In this document: positions 1 to 12,300 of the stretch, in pieces
Position numbering within the stretch: position 1 is the stretch's first letter
Layout of the letters: every line of letters begins with the position of its first letter
Assembly: GCA_037976565.1 (NCBI GenBank)
Contig: CP137675.1
Coordinates: 28,385,637 to 28,449,636, forward strand
Origin: Mesocentrotus franciscanus
Taxonomy: Eukaryota; Echinodermata; Echinoidea; Camarodonta; Strongylocentrotidae
Length of the DNA: 64,000 nt
Reading direction: 5' to 3'
Program-made: the position numbers and the translations under genes
Notes under the pieces: generated by a model
Told to the model about the DNA's origin: nothing
What the model saw: the letters and a program-made list of their open reading frames with translations, nothing else
The model's database searches: none

Positions 1-1598
1 TAAATCGTGTGCCTGTAATTACTTTAAGCACTGCAAAAGGGACAATTACGTTTTTAATGTCAAACAAAAGTACATAATTTTGTCAAAACGTTATTTCATT
101 TCTTTTTAACATTTCTTTTAGTTATTATCTTATCAAGGGTTTTTATCAAGAGAACTTGTAATACCTAGTTACCATGACCAGTGTCTCATTCAGGACTCTT
201 GGCATACGACTTTGTCCAGCACAATACAATATACAAAAACAAAATTGCATCTTAGTTATATACTCAAAGTTGTCTTACAGCTTTAAGTTCTTGGATAATC
301 AAACGATTTTTGGAGAGAGCACAATAGTCGTATCAACAGCATATTTCACTGTCATATTCTAATCTTGCATTGCTTGTCCTACATGTCATGTTAAAATTTA
401 ATCAAACATCTTAATTCCTTTTGTTATAGTAGAAGGTTATGACGTAGTAAAGAAATATTTTATTGATGCATTGTAACTTGTAGAAGACTCTTATTTGTTA
501 AAATGATGTTATTCCTTAGTCATAAAGGTGCACAGAAATTAGTTTAGCTCAAATACACACAGACTACCATTTTCACATTCTCGTTTTATAGAGCACATGA
601 GTCGTGTCAAAAGCACATTTCACTGTCATATTCTAATCTTGCATTGTTCGTCCTAGATGTTGATTTGTTAAAATTGAGACCAATTCAGCTGCGTTAAACA
701 TTATTTTGTCCGAATTGAATAAAGTTATTGTATCATATGCATTAGTCTGTATTTCTGTTTCATCAAATACATAGACATTACAATTTGCTCGCTTAAAATG
801 CGACATGGATTAATATGTGAATTACGCGTGTAATCGAAGGTCATATGCCTGCGAAAATAGTGTTATTTATTTCGGCTAATATTTGTCATCTCTCCTCGAT
901 CATAGCTAATGCGTCCAATTGCGGTCAACTATAAACTGATAAATATCAAGGATAAACTAATAATGTTGGATATATGTGATTCTGTGTAATAAAAACTATT
1001 AATATTATGAAGATCCACTGTTGAAAATTTTGTTTTCGATTAGATAATAAACGAAATCACATTAACCATGAACAGATAATACGCACAAGGGAAACATCCA
1101 TTTAGCCTGATTTCACGTCCATTTATAAATTTTCATTTTGACTGTTTACTGTTAAATTCAATCTTTAAAATGGAAAAGAAAATATATCTCAGTCAAAGGA
1201 TAAACAGTTAAATATCAAGGAAAATGTAATAAATGTTAAATAACTGTAATTTTGTGTAATATGTATATTGCAAAGACTGATCCACTCATGATTTTTTTTC
1301 GTCCCCAGATTAGAAAATGATATCACGTTAAGACTTCAAGTCTATGTTTAAACAATTTCAATTCATTTTTTTTAATGGAAAAGTAAAGATACACAAATTT
1401 GTGGAATGAGCAAATATTTACAGTATGTCAGTAAGCATGACGTGTTCTTTCATAAAGTGTTAGCTGCATGTGGAGGTTATTGCATCGTAAAAATATTTTG
1501 AGTGTTGCGTTAATGTGTCACTTAAAACGGTTCATGAAAGGTCGTCTTTGAGTCAAGCATGCAAAAAGAAAGAGATAGGGAGCAGTGTAAGTGTTAGA
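1..1598. repeat. AT-rich intergenic DNA with diverged tandem duplications
   Basis: No gene seen. About 70 bp around 315-385 recur at 591-660 (offset ~276), and about 130 bp around 930-1075 recur diverged at 1198-1345 (offset ~268). The similar offsets suggest decayed tandem units. An AATAAA at 717-722 could belong to an upstream gene, but nothing else supports that. Confidence 0.45.
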
Positions 1599-2554
1599 AG
1601 TGCCCGGGGGTCTCAGACAAATATAAATAATGTAAGCATACGTGACCAGGAAAACGCGTATAAAGGGGTGTGTTTTTTTATAGATTGGACGCAGTCCGCG
1701 CGGTTCCGCATTAAGGGGTTCAAACACGTCCATTTTGGGCTATTTTCAAGAAAAAGTGTACTTTTTCAAAATGGTTAAAAACACGCGCCGGTATACGCGT
1801 TTAGGGTGATTTTCTAGCCCCCAGGGCCAGATCGGGGGAGAGAAATAATGGGGTAACGGCCGCAAGAGGTAGCTTATCTTGCGCGAGTCGGTACCATGTC
1901 ATGGTATGCATTATCACATGCACCCAGTCTTATAATATTTATGCATACACCTTAGCTAGCTATATGCGCGCGTTGCTTGAAAAGATATTTAGATCTTCAG
2001 TAGATCAAGATGGATGCCCACGATACCGACCCAGACGTATAGCTGGTCCCTTATATTGTGTTTTGCAAAGTAGAATAGTAACTGTTCATTGTACATTGTG
2101 TACTTTTTGTAAACACTACATGTACTTCATATATAATAGATCAAATTTGAAATGTAATTCTTTTTTTCAAAGAAAGGACTTATGATGGCTGTGCATTAAA
2201 CCCATTTGGAAGTGTACAGGTTGATGTTTTTGCTTGTCTATTAAAATAAATGTTTACATTGTGAATTTTACATCAGAAGCGCAATTTGATTTATTTTACA
2301 TTGTCAACAACTTAAAATAATGGTAATATCCCTATCGCACTTCAAAATGCTCAAGGGGTTACAATTTTACAATACTTGTTTAGGAGTACACTTTTTTTTA
2401 AATACCCGGGTGTGAATTTGGGGAAAAACACGCGAAATCCTCATTTAGGGTGTATTTTGACTTCATTAGAAATCCTCGTTTAGGGGGTGTGTGGAAAACC
2501 TGTGGTCATGCATGCTTACAGTATTTTTATATGACTGAGACCCCCGGGTAGTGC
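1599..2554. mobile_element. 946-bp non-autonomous TIR element
   Basis: Element 1604-2549. The left end (CCGGGGGTCTCAG, AATGTAAGCATACGTGACCAGG) is the inverse of the right end (CCTGTGGTCATGCATGCTTAC, CTGAGACCCCCGGG) over about 70 bp with some divergence. AGTGC at 1599-1603 and 2550-2554 may be a 5-bp target duplication. No transposase is present. Confidence 0.7.
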
Positions 2555-3446
2555 AAATATTCCATGACGAATTTAAAATACGGGGTACAACCAAAAAATA
2601 AAAATAAAGGGGGAAACCCTGATATTCAAAATATTTGATAAAATAAAAAAAATGAGAGAAACAGCTAGGTAAAAGTTTGAGCAAAATCCGTGTTAGAATA
2701 CATTATTTTGAAAACATGGAAATTTACTATGTATTTTAGTACAGGGCAAATCAAAGGGGACCTCACAAGACACATCACAGAGCTGATAATTTGTGATTGA
2801 TCGACTGTACCTTCGAAAAGTCATAACTTTCTAAAAATTAAATCGGATTTTGCCTTTTACTGAATTTTTCTTCCAATTGTTTCTGCTTTTATTAAAGGAA
2901 AGTTTTTTTTTACCGACATCGCTAACACTGCGGTAATGTAGTTTCAATTGCGCCCTCTTTCGGTAAAGGCGTAAATAGAGTAATTTCCCGTTTCTGTACC
3001 CAAGCATCATCCCATGCGCGTCATGCAGTTGGTGATGCATTGTGGAACATGGCAGTCGACACATATGGACATTGTGAGCAGCAGATAGCATTATACATAA
3101 ATCTGAAGTTGAGTCAGTAGAATGCCCTGCCTTTAAAACCAACTTAATATCAGGGTGAACCTCCTTTATTTGAAATCTATGTTAGATGTAAAATGACTAT
3201 GTTATAAATAACAATGTAGATTTTACGTCATAGAGGATTGGCCCTAATTTCATTTAATTTCTTTAATCTTTTTTAATTTCAACAAAATACAGATATCATA
3301 TTAATAAATAAGATGAAAAATTAAAAAACAAACATTGTTCAATTTGAAATATAGAAAAATCCATACAAAATGTAATACCTTTGAACAGGAAAGAGAGTGA
3401 TTACAAAATGAAGCTTTAAATATTCCGTGGAAATTGAGAGGTCCAC
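2555..3446. other. Repeat-derived intergenic DNA, no gene
   Basis: Around 2750-3170 there are fragments of a dispersed family whose marks are 'cataactttct..aaatcggattttgc' and 'atcagggtgaacctcc'. The same family occurs at 7170-7610, 11880-11935, 20210-20375, 29130-29897 and 48020-48580. The rest is unremarkable AT-rich sequence. Confidence 0.35.
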
Positions 3447-3502
3447 TTATAAATTGAGAAAGTTAAATAAAGGGTAATATGGGCTGTATGTGGATTGGAG
3501 GG

Positions 3503-3506
3503 AGAG

Positions 3507-3546
<40 letters not shown>

Positions 3547-4320
3547 ACGAAATAGAGACTGAGTACAAAATCCTTGGGGAATTTCAGAAAACGACAAACA
3601 ACAACAACAACAAAGTGGCGACCAGTGATGACATCTGGAGATGAACAAGGGAACACAAAAGGAAAAATTAAAGCAGATATGGGGGAGGGGCTTTGCTGCA
3701 CCACCATGAATTTTGTTAATTTTATACGAATGTAATAACTTAGTTGATTCGCATTGGTTTGGATGCTGTAAAGCAGAGCGGTTGGGGTATCTGGCATAGC
3801 CTTAATACAAGTATACTTTCATCAATCATATTAATAGGCATGTGCATAGAAAGTTTGAAGATAATCAGAAGAAGTAATCACGGATAAAGTTAAAAACAAG
3901 GGAAGGAGAGAGACAGAGAGAAACAGAGAGATTGAAAGATAGTAGTGGAGATAAGTAATTTTCAAGAGGGAGAGAGAGAGGGGAGATAAAGAGGGGAAAA
4001 ACAAGGGAGAGGAAGGAGAGACAAAGAGAGACACGGCGGGCCTTGAGATACACTTAAAATTCCATATAGGTCCTGGGGGGACTGAATTCAGACAAGGATT
4101 AAGGGTCGAGAACGGTACAACGAATCGTCTACTTTCTCTAATAATTTAATGAAACGTCAAAGCTTCCTCCCTGCACCCCCACCCCCAGGGAGCGCGCTTT
4201 GCGCGCTCTGTAAGTGATTCGCACGCTTCGCGTGCTCACTACCGCCCCCTAAAATAAAATCCTGGCTACGCGCTTGCTCTAGTTGTCTATATATCTCTCC
4301 TTTTCCTCCTCACCCCCTCT

Positions 4321-4355
<35 letters not shown>

Positions 4356-4441
4356 TCACACACAAACACACAGAGATATAAACAAACAAACAAACAATCA
4401 CAAAAACACGAAATTTACCTGTCGCCACCTCTCTATCTCTC

Positions 4442-4513
<72 letters not shown>

Positions 4514-4520
4514 ATAATAT
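3503..4520. repeat. Microsatellite cluster: (GA)n, GA-rich, (CT)n and (AT)n
   Basis: (GA)n at about 3512-3542, GA-rich 3900-4035, (CT)n 4322-4352, and (AT)n about 4445-4512 interrupted once. Open frames here are translated repeats and are not genes. 4190-4245 holds short palindromes such as AGCGCGCTTTGCGCGCT. Confidence 0.8.
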
Positions 4521-4980
4521 ATATATATTTATGCGATAATAAGTCCACATGTTGTCATAACATGACGCAATAAATGACGAGGAATTCAAGAATCGGTCGA
4601 AATTGAGTCGGTCTGAAGTCGGTTTGGCGGTGTGATTGAGGTATATAATTATAGTACTATGTCTTTCTAATGCGGTAGTCGCTGCTATCGTTATTTTCAT
4701 AACAGTATAATCCATTATTTTTGTTGCTATGAAAAAAGGCTTGCTGCTGAATTTTAATGTACATGTATTTCGACAAAGTAAATTTTTCAGGGTATGTTTG
4801 GGGGAGTCGAGAACGGTAAAACAAATCGTCTTCTTTCTCTAATAACTAAATGATACGGCAAAGCTTCCGCGCTTCGCGCGGGGGGGACTGAATTCAGACA
4901 AGGATTAAGAGTCGAGTAAAACAGTAAAACGAATCGTCTTTTTTCTCTAATAACTTAATGAAACAGCAAAGCAAAGCGCG
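4075..4980 (+). repeat. Three partial copies of a ~95-bp dispersed repeat
   Basis: 'gactgaattcagacaagg' followed by 'cgaatcgtct' and 'tttctctaataa..taatga' occurs at about 4078-4170 and 4887-4975. A third copy at about 4803-4870 lacks the first 25 bases. All lie in the same orientation next to the hAT-like MITE. Confidence 0.6.
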
Positions 4981-5017
4981 GCACTATACTGTTCTTCAAC
5001 ATGACTGTAATCGAAAT

Positions 5018-5394
5018 GTTGCCACCAGGGGCGGATCCAGCCGGCGGCAAGGGAGGGGGCCTAAAAAGGGGCCCACTTCGTGCGAAAATTTGAAAATCGT
5101 GCCGGTCGATTTTTCGCTCAGTGGGGTAGTGAGCAAAAAAATTTTGGCACCCGAAAAATTTTTCCTCGGAAGGGTAATTTTTCCCACCACCACCACCCCC
5201 TTGGGCGCCAGGGTAGTGAGCACAATTTTTTTTTGGCACCCGAAAATTTTTTCTCTACGGAAGGGTTATTTTTTTCCACGCCACCCCTTGGGCGCCAGGA
5301 GGGCCCAACTTCTTTTTCAAAAAGGGTGTTTTTACCTGTTTTTTTCTAGGGAGGGGCCCGGGCCTGGGCCCCTGGATCCGCCACTGGTTGCCAC
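5018..5394. mobile_element. hAT-like MITE (361 bp) with perfect 8-bp target duplication
   Basis: Element 5026-5386 begins CAGGGGCGGATCCAG and ends CTGGATCCGCCACTG, flanked on both sides by GTTGCCAC (5018-5025, 5387-5394). CAG-starting TIRs with an 8-bp duplication are typical of hAT elements. Inside, a ~105-bp block (GTAGTGAGCA, TTTTGGCACCCGAAAA, CCTTGGGCGCCAGG) is duplicated in tandem. No coding capacity. Confidence 0.85.
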
Positions 5395-6340
5395 TGTCTA
5401 CCCAGGTGTTAATGAGTACCGGTAGGAAAGTATTCCTTACTGCAAGGTGCACATAAGAGGAATGAAAACATCTCATATGATCATAATTATTACATGCCAT
5501 TGTATGTACTCTTCTAATGATCGTTCACATTAGTTTTGATTGTATTTTAAAGTTTGATTCGGCAAATCATGTCTTTTGATGCGTATTTCGACTTGTATTT
5601 TCCATGTTCGGGCGAAGTTATAACAATTCTATCTGTGTAAGAAGATGAATAAATTGTAAAAGAGAAATGTATTTGCTTTAGATAATAAACTATTCACCCA
5701 TATCAACACTGTGCTTCTTAATGTGTGTAACTGTTGTAGCCAGAAAAGTCATCGCAGCTATTTTTACCCCCCCCCCCTATATTAGGAATATGTATAGAAC
5801 TCTTTTGTTAATGGGGGTGGATACTTCAAATTCTTAAGTTAAGAAGAGGAAAATAGGGGCATGATGACAAATGATGCCTCAATATTTTTCCGGGAAATCC
5901 TGTGCAAATGGCTCATTCATCTTGATCTATAGACCCCCGACTTTTTTCGATTTTGAGGTTTAAAAAAAACACTGAACAATCAGTTTTCAATACTATCAGT
6001 CTTCCCCTTGGATAATTATGTTAGACTAAAGTTCCCCTGGCTTTTGAGTCGTTCAAATCTCTTGATTCAACCGATCGCTGCCTTTTTTGGTCCTGCGCCC
6101 TCCACGCTCAACTGGCACCTATACCGTCTGCTTTGGACAGATAGTTAGTTTGCATTACTTTGCCAACTCGCCGCTTTAACAATCAACAATTCGTTGGTCA
6201 TCATAATCAGAGATGTATTTAAATACTAGTTTAATGTTTGTTTGATTCAATAAAAATGACTTAGATTATTAAAAAAACGTTAACAAAAAGAAGTTAATAT
6301 GGGAACTACATGTACTTGACAAGCAGAGGATTTACCCTGT
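5395..6340. other. Intergenic DNA without recognised features
   Basis: AT-rich, with a poly-C run near 5768-5777. No exon-like open frame, splice pattern or clear inverted repeat was seen. Confidence 0.4.
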
Positions 6341-6367
6341 ATCTAAGGGACGGGGGGAGGCGCACGG

Positions 6368-6369
6368 AC

Positions 6370-6410
<41 letters not shown>

Positions 6411-6438
6411 AAGAGAGGGAGAAAGAGAGAGAGAGAGA

Positions 6439-6484
<46 letters not shown>

Positions 6485-6526
6485 GAGAGAGAGACGGAGA
6501 GAGATAGACAGACAGACAGACGGACG

Positions 6527-6560
<34 letters not shown>
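6368..6560. repeat. Compound (GA)n-(CA)n-(GA)n microsatellite
   Basis: (GA)n 6371-6440, (CA)n about 6440-6483, then GA/GACA/GACG-rich repeats to 6558. Long open frames on both strands (SLSLSL, VCVCVC, THTHTH, REREREREG) are repeat artefacts. Confidence 0.9.
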
Positions 6561-6568
<8 letters not shown>

Positions 6569-8339
6569 AAGAAAGATCGTGATGGTGACTTGTCGAACAG
6601 TATACTGTTAATGTCTTTTCATGATAATGCTGCGTTTCTCCTTTTTTCAAAGTGGTTCTCATGAGAAGGTGCACCTTTTTTTGAAGGTCATTGCTTTCAT
6701 TTTAAAATTTCTATAGCACTGGCGAAAATAGTTAAAATCTCGACTATCCGTTTTTATAGATAAGCCTGCTGAACCAGGCCTAGCGCTCCCAAATAAATAT
6801 AGAACGAATTACCTTTTACAGACAGTGGCTTAGCGTAATTGCACTATACTCTTGTCTCTTGAGGGGCACAGCTACTCAGTAGGGGTAGTTTTATGAGGTA
6901 GATGACGTGATTTAACTTTCCCAACGATTAGCATGAATATGGGAGGGTGTGGGAGAGGATTCTTACTTTTTAATATATTTGTTACGTTCCTTCCCTCTTC
7001 TCCATTTTTGTCTGTCTGTCTGTCTTTTTGTCTCTCACTCTCTCACTCTCCGTTTTCCACTATTCGATCGACGGGGCTGTAATGTACCCACATATCCCAT
7101 GCAGCTATACGCCACTGATTACAAAGATAAACGGTTAAATGGCCATCAAACCCTAGACTAGTAATAAGTTCATTCGAATGAAAGCAGAAAAATCAAAGAA
7201 ACAGAATGGCGAAAGTTTGAAATAAATCGGACCAATAATAAGAAAGTTCTGAATGTTTCAAATTTGAAATCACCACAGCTATGTGAATCTCAAATTTAGC
7301 AATTTTGTCCGTGGATTGTGGCGAAGTAACAGATAACTCTCCCGTTTGTCGTGTACAAAAATCTCACTAATTTCTGTTTTTTCCCCAAGTGCCTTCACCC
7401 TCGGGGCGCTACTCCACATATATTATGAAGAGTATATTATTACAGGTTCTGTAAAAGGAAAAGACCATCCCCAGTAATTTTAGTCATTTTGTGCGTCGGA
7501 ACAAAAAAAAAAAATCCTGATTTCATTCAAACTTTCACCAGTATGCTTTTCTGATTTTTCTGCTTTCTTCCAGAGTATAGTTTGTTATCAAGGTTGGATT
7601 TTTCGTTAAATGTTTTTGCCAGATGTGATTTCATCCTCTTAAACGTTTTTCACGTATATCACGAAACCAACTTGAAAACTTGATTGGCCTGTGAGATAAG
7701 AACCAACCTTTAGTCAAGGCTGGCATGCCTTCCGTTTATCAATGATCATGATGGGTGCAATTTTAGAATGTTATCCATCAGGCAATAAAAACATGTTAGA
7801 TGATTTAAGAACACCAAATGTAGTTCTGCAGATATCTGCGATAGATGTTTTAGTCTGCATATCAAGCCAGTTAAGATTATTTGGTATTATGATGCTGTCA
7901 TATAGCATGCTCATTTACAATCAGCAAAATTTGGCTTTTGTTACTTATGTCGGAAAATCAAAACAAAACAAACCAAATCTAAAACAAACAATAGTGACAA
8001 CAAAGCCAAAAACAATAAGGACCTATTGCGGGAGAGGACCATTTTTGAAAATTATTCTTAACACATATCGGCAACGTTCCAAATTGATCCGACACACCAA
8101 TTGGATCCAATATTTTGTAAGGGGTGCGATCCTGGCAAATCGGACGGCACGGTTTTCAAATTTTCGCACGAAGTGGGCCCCTTTTTCGGCCCCTTCCCTT
8201 GCCGCCGACTGGATCCGCCCCTGCCGCCCCCCTCCCACTTCTAGCCCTTCAAGAGTTCCGAGGCAAATGTGCATTGAAATAGGGAGGACGAATATCGCCT
8301 AGAAGTCAGCTAGGCCAGACTATAAGTAGGTCACATTTC
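6561..8339. other. Intergenic DNA with repeat fragments
   Basis: 7170-7610 is an inverted-repeat copy of the family also seen at 29130-29897: 'gaaagcagaaaaatca' left and 'tgatttttctgctttc' right. 8133-8223 is an inverted partial copy of the hAT-like MITE end, sharing CACTTCGTGCGAAAATTTGA (as its complement) and ending GGATCCGCCCCTG. No gene seen. Confidence 0.55.
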
Positions 8340-8915
8340 TTAGTAACTAATTATGGATGACGTATGAGATGGGCTCGGATCGCATCAATGTCAACATCAA
8401 CGTTTGTAAACAAAACTCGTCCCAGCACGCGGCATGCACACAAGTTATTACGGAATATATTGCGCGCGTACGTTGCACGCCTGCTGTGTAACTTTTTGGG
8501 AACCTGTGAATTTGACACACTTTCGTAACCTAAACATAGAAGATTCAGCTCCGTTTACAGTGACATAAATCTCGCGATACTGTTTGATTTCATGCTCTCA
8601 AGACACGACATTTGGAGGACTTGCAAACAATATTCCTTCTATTATTCACCGCAATAGAACAAATTGTGATACGAATTCAACGTCGAACATACACGCCCCC
8701 TGACCCCTTGACTTTCGGGGAAGAGCGATTTCGGTCACCGACCAACGGACAGCTGCAACGCGCGGTACCAGTACACGGATCCGGAAAGCATTGAACTGGA
8801 GTGCGGCACAAATTTTCTGGTGATGAGTTGCGCAAGTGGTACCCAGTTTTGCTGGCAGTCGAACTAAATTCATGGAATTTCTTCCCGCTTTCTGATATCC
8901 GCATGACGGACCAAA
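8340..8915 (+). promoter_or_regulatory. 5' flank / likely promoter and 5' UTR of the RPTP-like gene
   Basis: This stretch is clearly richer in CpG (for example around 8415-8480 and 8670-8780) than the AT-rich DNA on both sides and ends at the signal-peptide exon. No TATA box or clear initiator is visible, and the transcription start cannot be fixed. Confidence 0.35.
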
Positions 8916-8976
8916 ATGGATTCTCGATTGTGGAGTTGTTTATTCAGCCTTGTGGTTTTGGTTGTGAGTGTGCCAA
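8916..8976 (+). CDS. RPTP-like exon 1: start codon and signal peptide
   Basis: The ATG has a strong context (A at -3, G at +4) and an in-frame TGA lies four codons upstream at 8904, which fixes this start. The exon encodes MDSRLWSCLF followed by a Leu/Val-rich core, a typical signal peptide. The donor is AGTAAGT and the exon ends in phase 1. An overlapping upstream ATG lies at 8903 in another frame. Confidence 0.85.
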
Positions 8977-9306
8977 GTAAGTCCTTCTTTTAAAATGTTC
9001 GAATTTGACTAGCAGTCCTCATAATATAGTAGTTCAAGTTAAACATATTATTAATTTTGACTTTACTCATAGTGCCACAATTATATACGTTGTTTTGGTT
9101 CAGCATATTGTCTAAAGTTTCCTTTTGAAGTGGATCATCAACGAATCTTATTTTAACATGAGATCTACATGGTGTATAATATTTTTTTCTCTTCTGAGAT
9201 ACTATAGAGTATAGTTCAGAAATTTAAGTTTATAAATGCATAAATCACAGCAGAGCATTAGCATTTATGTTATGGTTGATGCATTGATTGCAAACACAAC
9301 ATAGTT

Positions 9307-9356
<50 letters not shown>

Positions 9357-12300
9357 TATTTAAATGAGATGAAAAGGAAAGTAAGTAACAAAAGGGATGT
9401 AAAGAAAGAATGTGTGAGAGAGAGAGAGAGAGAGAGAGTGGGGTTGGGAATTGGGGTGGACTACCAGTGTTCATAGAACTTTGGATCCTGTTGGAAAGGG
9501 AATTTCCTGTCTAATTTCCCTTTAGCTCATGATTTATGTTAATCAACTATTTTTTGGCGGAAACTAGGAAACCCAAAACTGTTTTTTGGTGTACCTTACA
9601 TGCATCTGCATCTTACAGGGATCCAAGAAGGAAATCAGACCAAACAGACTATAGGTTTGCTTGAAATAAGATTTCTGGGTTAATGGAATTCTGGTTTACT
9701 CTTTTAACAGAAGTGGGTCCACTTTTTCATTATTTTGTCTGTTTTCAAAATGAAAATAAGATTTATTTTATTGTTTTTAACCCAGAAAGGTGCTATGTTT
9801 TGAAAGAAATAAGTTAGACATACAACGTACGGTACAAGGACCCTCCATCCTCATTCACACTCAAGACTGGCAAATAAATGTACTCTGTTTTCCAGTGTGA
9901 ATGGGGCTTGTATAAGAAAGACTCAAGGTCTACTCTAACAATCCAATGTGAATGTCCATCTCTTCATCTCTCCCTCCCTCCCTCTTCATCTCTCCCTCCC
10001 TCCCTCTTCATCTCTCCCTACCTCATCCCTTCATTTCCTCTTGCTCCTTCTCTCCCTCTCTCTTCCTTTCTCCATCCCGGTGTTTCCCTCTCTGTCTCCC
10101 TTCCTCATTTCCCCTCCCCCTCCCCATCTCTCCTACAACCTCTTCTTTTCTGCCTACCTCTTTCTCCCTCTCTTTCATCCCCTCCTTCCCTCTCAATGTC
10201 TCTCCTTCCCTCTTGATCCCCCTCTCTCCTCTCCATCCCTCCCCTCTTTCCCTTCACTCCCCTTCTTCCCTCCTCTTCTTCCCTCCTCCCACCTCTTCTC
10301 CCCTCCTTCTCTCTCCCCATCATCTCACTATCTCTCATGTACCTTTTGTAAAATGATAATTTTGAAGTTCCATTGCCAAAAGTTAATTATACCAACATTA
10401 CAACATCTGAGCCTTTGGCATATTGTATATATAATTTTTGTTTTTGTGTTGTTGTTGGGGGCTGAATTGGGTTGCCAGTAAATAAGATGATAAGGCCATG
10501 TGAAAAGAACTCCATGAGTAATTGAGGGAAGTGCCAGGTTAGAGGAAGTGAAGTGCAGTTGTTGTTTTTAAAAACCATTTATTCCACTTTGTAGTAAAAG
10601 TGTGGTTTGTGGGTATCCTTGAGACCTTGACCAATATATCCCCAAATACAACTGTTGTATACAATTGCTAAATAAAGAGACATTTTACATTCTGGCATGT
10701 TCTGGTCATATGCCTTGTTTGTGTGTAAAACAAAAGAGTAAATGTAGAGTATCCCAAACTATATCCAAAGATATATCCAAAGATATTGTTGTCCATGAAA
10801 ATTGACCCTTGGCAGTTCTCTAATGTTGTATTTGTGAACTTGCGATGTCATCATGTATCATGAATGTACTATGAATGTAAACTAATATTGTCAAGTCTTG
10901 TATGATGGTTTTGAGCCTGCAATTATGATAACAGAAAACTACAATGTGCTCCCTTTCTAAGTTCACATATATATTCTCCTATATGAATATGAAGCAGTAT
11001 ATAGGCTTTCAATGAAGAAATATATATATATAGGTTGAATAAATAATGCAATATGGTGAATGACAGTTCATTGTTATTGTATTGGTCTGGAAGACGGACT
11101 GCTATCATCTTGATATTGATTCTGATATAATTGGTAAATCAATGATTACCACAACATCTTGATAAAGAGAACTTCAAAGAAGTTATGATTCGACTTCATA
11201 GAAAAATAGTCTTCAAGACATCCACCTATCAAAAAGGAAAGTAGCAGATCAAAAGGAAGAGATGTGTTTTATTGATATTCAATTAAAATAAGAGAGTTTG
11301 ATACAGACATAATTTATGTAGGAAATACTTTAAGAAAGTGATTTTCAGCTAAATCCATGCCAAGGGTAGATCTATCCAATCCAGTTACAGCTGCATTTCA
11401 GATTTTGTGTGTGTGTGTGTGCGTGCGTGTGTGTGTGTGTGTGCAAGACTCTCCTACTCCTTATATTCAATAGTCTGTATCCACAGACTCTGTTTTGATA
11501 TTGAAGCACTCAACACTGACTGACAAGTGCAAGTGTCCAAGTGACAATGAAATGACTTGAAACTTCAGAATGACCTCCATGTTTGAATAGTCATTCCGTT
11601 TGGAGAAAGCACACACTACACAATCTTGATTTTTGTGGAATTCTAAAAGTGACCTCTTACTATTGAGAGTCTTATATACATGAAAATTAGAGAGTGGAGT
11701 TGTTGATATTGTCACAATGATTTCAGATGGCCAAGCCTGTCCAAATTATTCAAGCCTCAGTTTGCAAGCTTGTAAATATATTTAGACTTGTATAGAATTG
11801 TTAATTATATTAGCAATGCACAATTATGTCAATTACAACTTGAAAAATTCATAGCTTTCTCATTTCTAATCTGTTTTTCTCATTTTCATTTTTCATTAAA
11901 ACCAACTAAATATCAGGGTGGACTCCCCCTTTAATTAATTGTTTTATGTGGTAATTAGCCAAAGCCACCCCAAAGCGATATGTGTTTGGGGGGGTGGGGG
12001 GAGGGATAGGGACAGTCTCCATGTATATCTTGTAGATCCATGCTGTCAACATTTCATATACAATGTAGTTTCAGAGTGAGAGGGAGAGGGAGGGAGAGGA
12101 AAGTGGGAGAGAAGGAAAAAGAGAGAGTGAGAGAGAGATAGAGTGAGAGAGAGAGAGAGAGAGAGAGAGGGGGAGAGGGAGGGGATATATAGAGGAAGGA
12201 GGATGAAAAGAGAGGAAAGAGGGAGTTAACCAGCTTTAGACATTACTTTAGTCAGCCTATTTGAAAAGAAGGACCAAGACATTCATGTTTCTCGTGTCAT

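Noticed and set aside
6306..6674. Long open frames (Ser-Leu, Val-Cys, Arg-Glu repeats)
   Set aside because: They are translations of the (GA)n/(CA)n microsatellite, present on both strands, without splice or start context.
9948..10481. Ser/Leu/Pro-rich open frames of 110-180 codons in intron 1
   Set aside because: They overlap in all three frames over a C/T tract, which is the mark of low complexity and not of coding.
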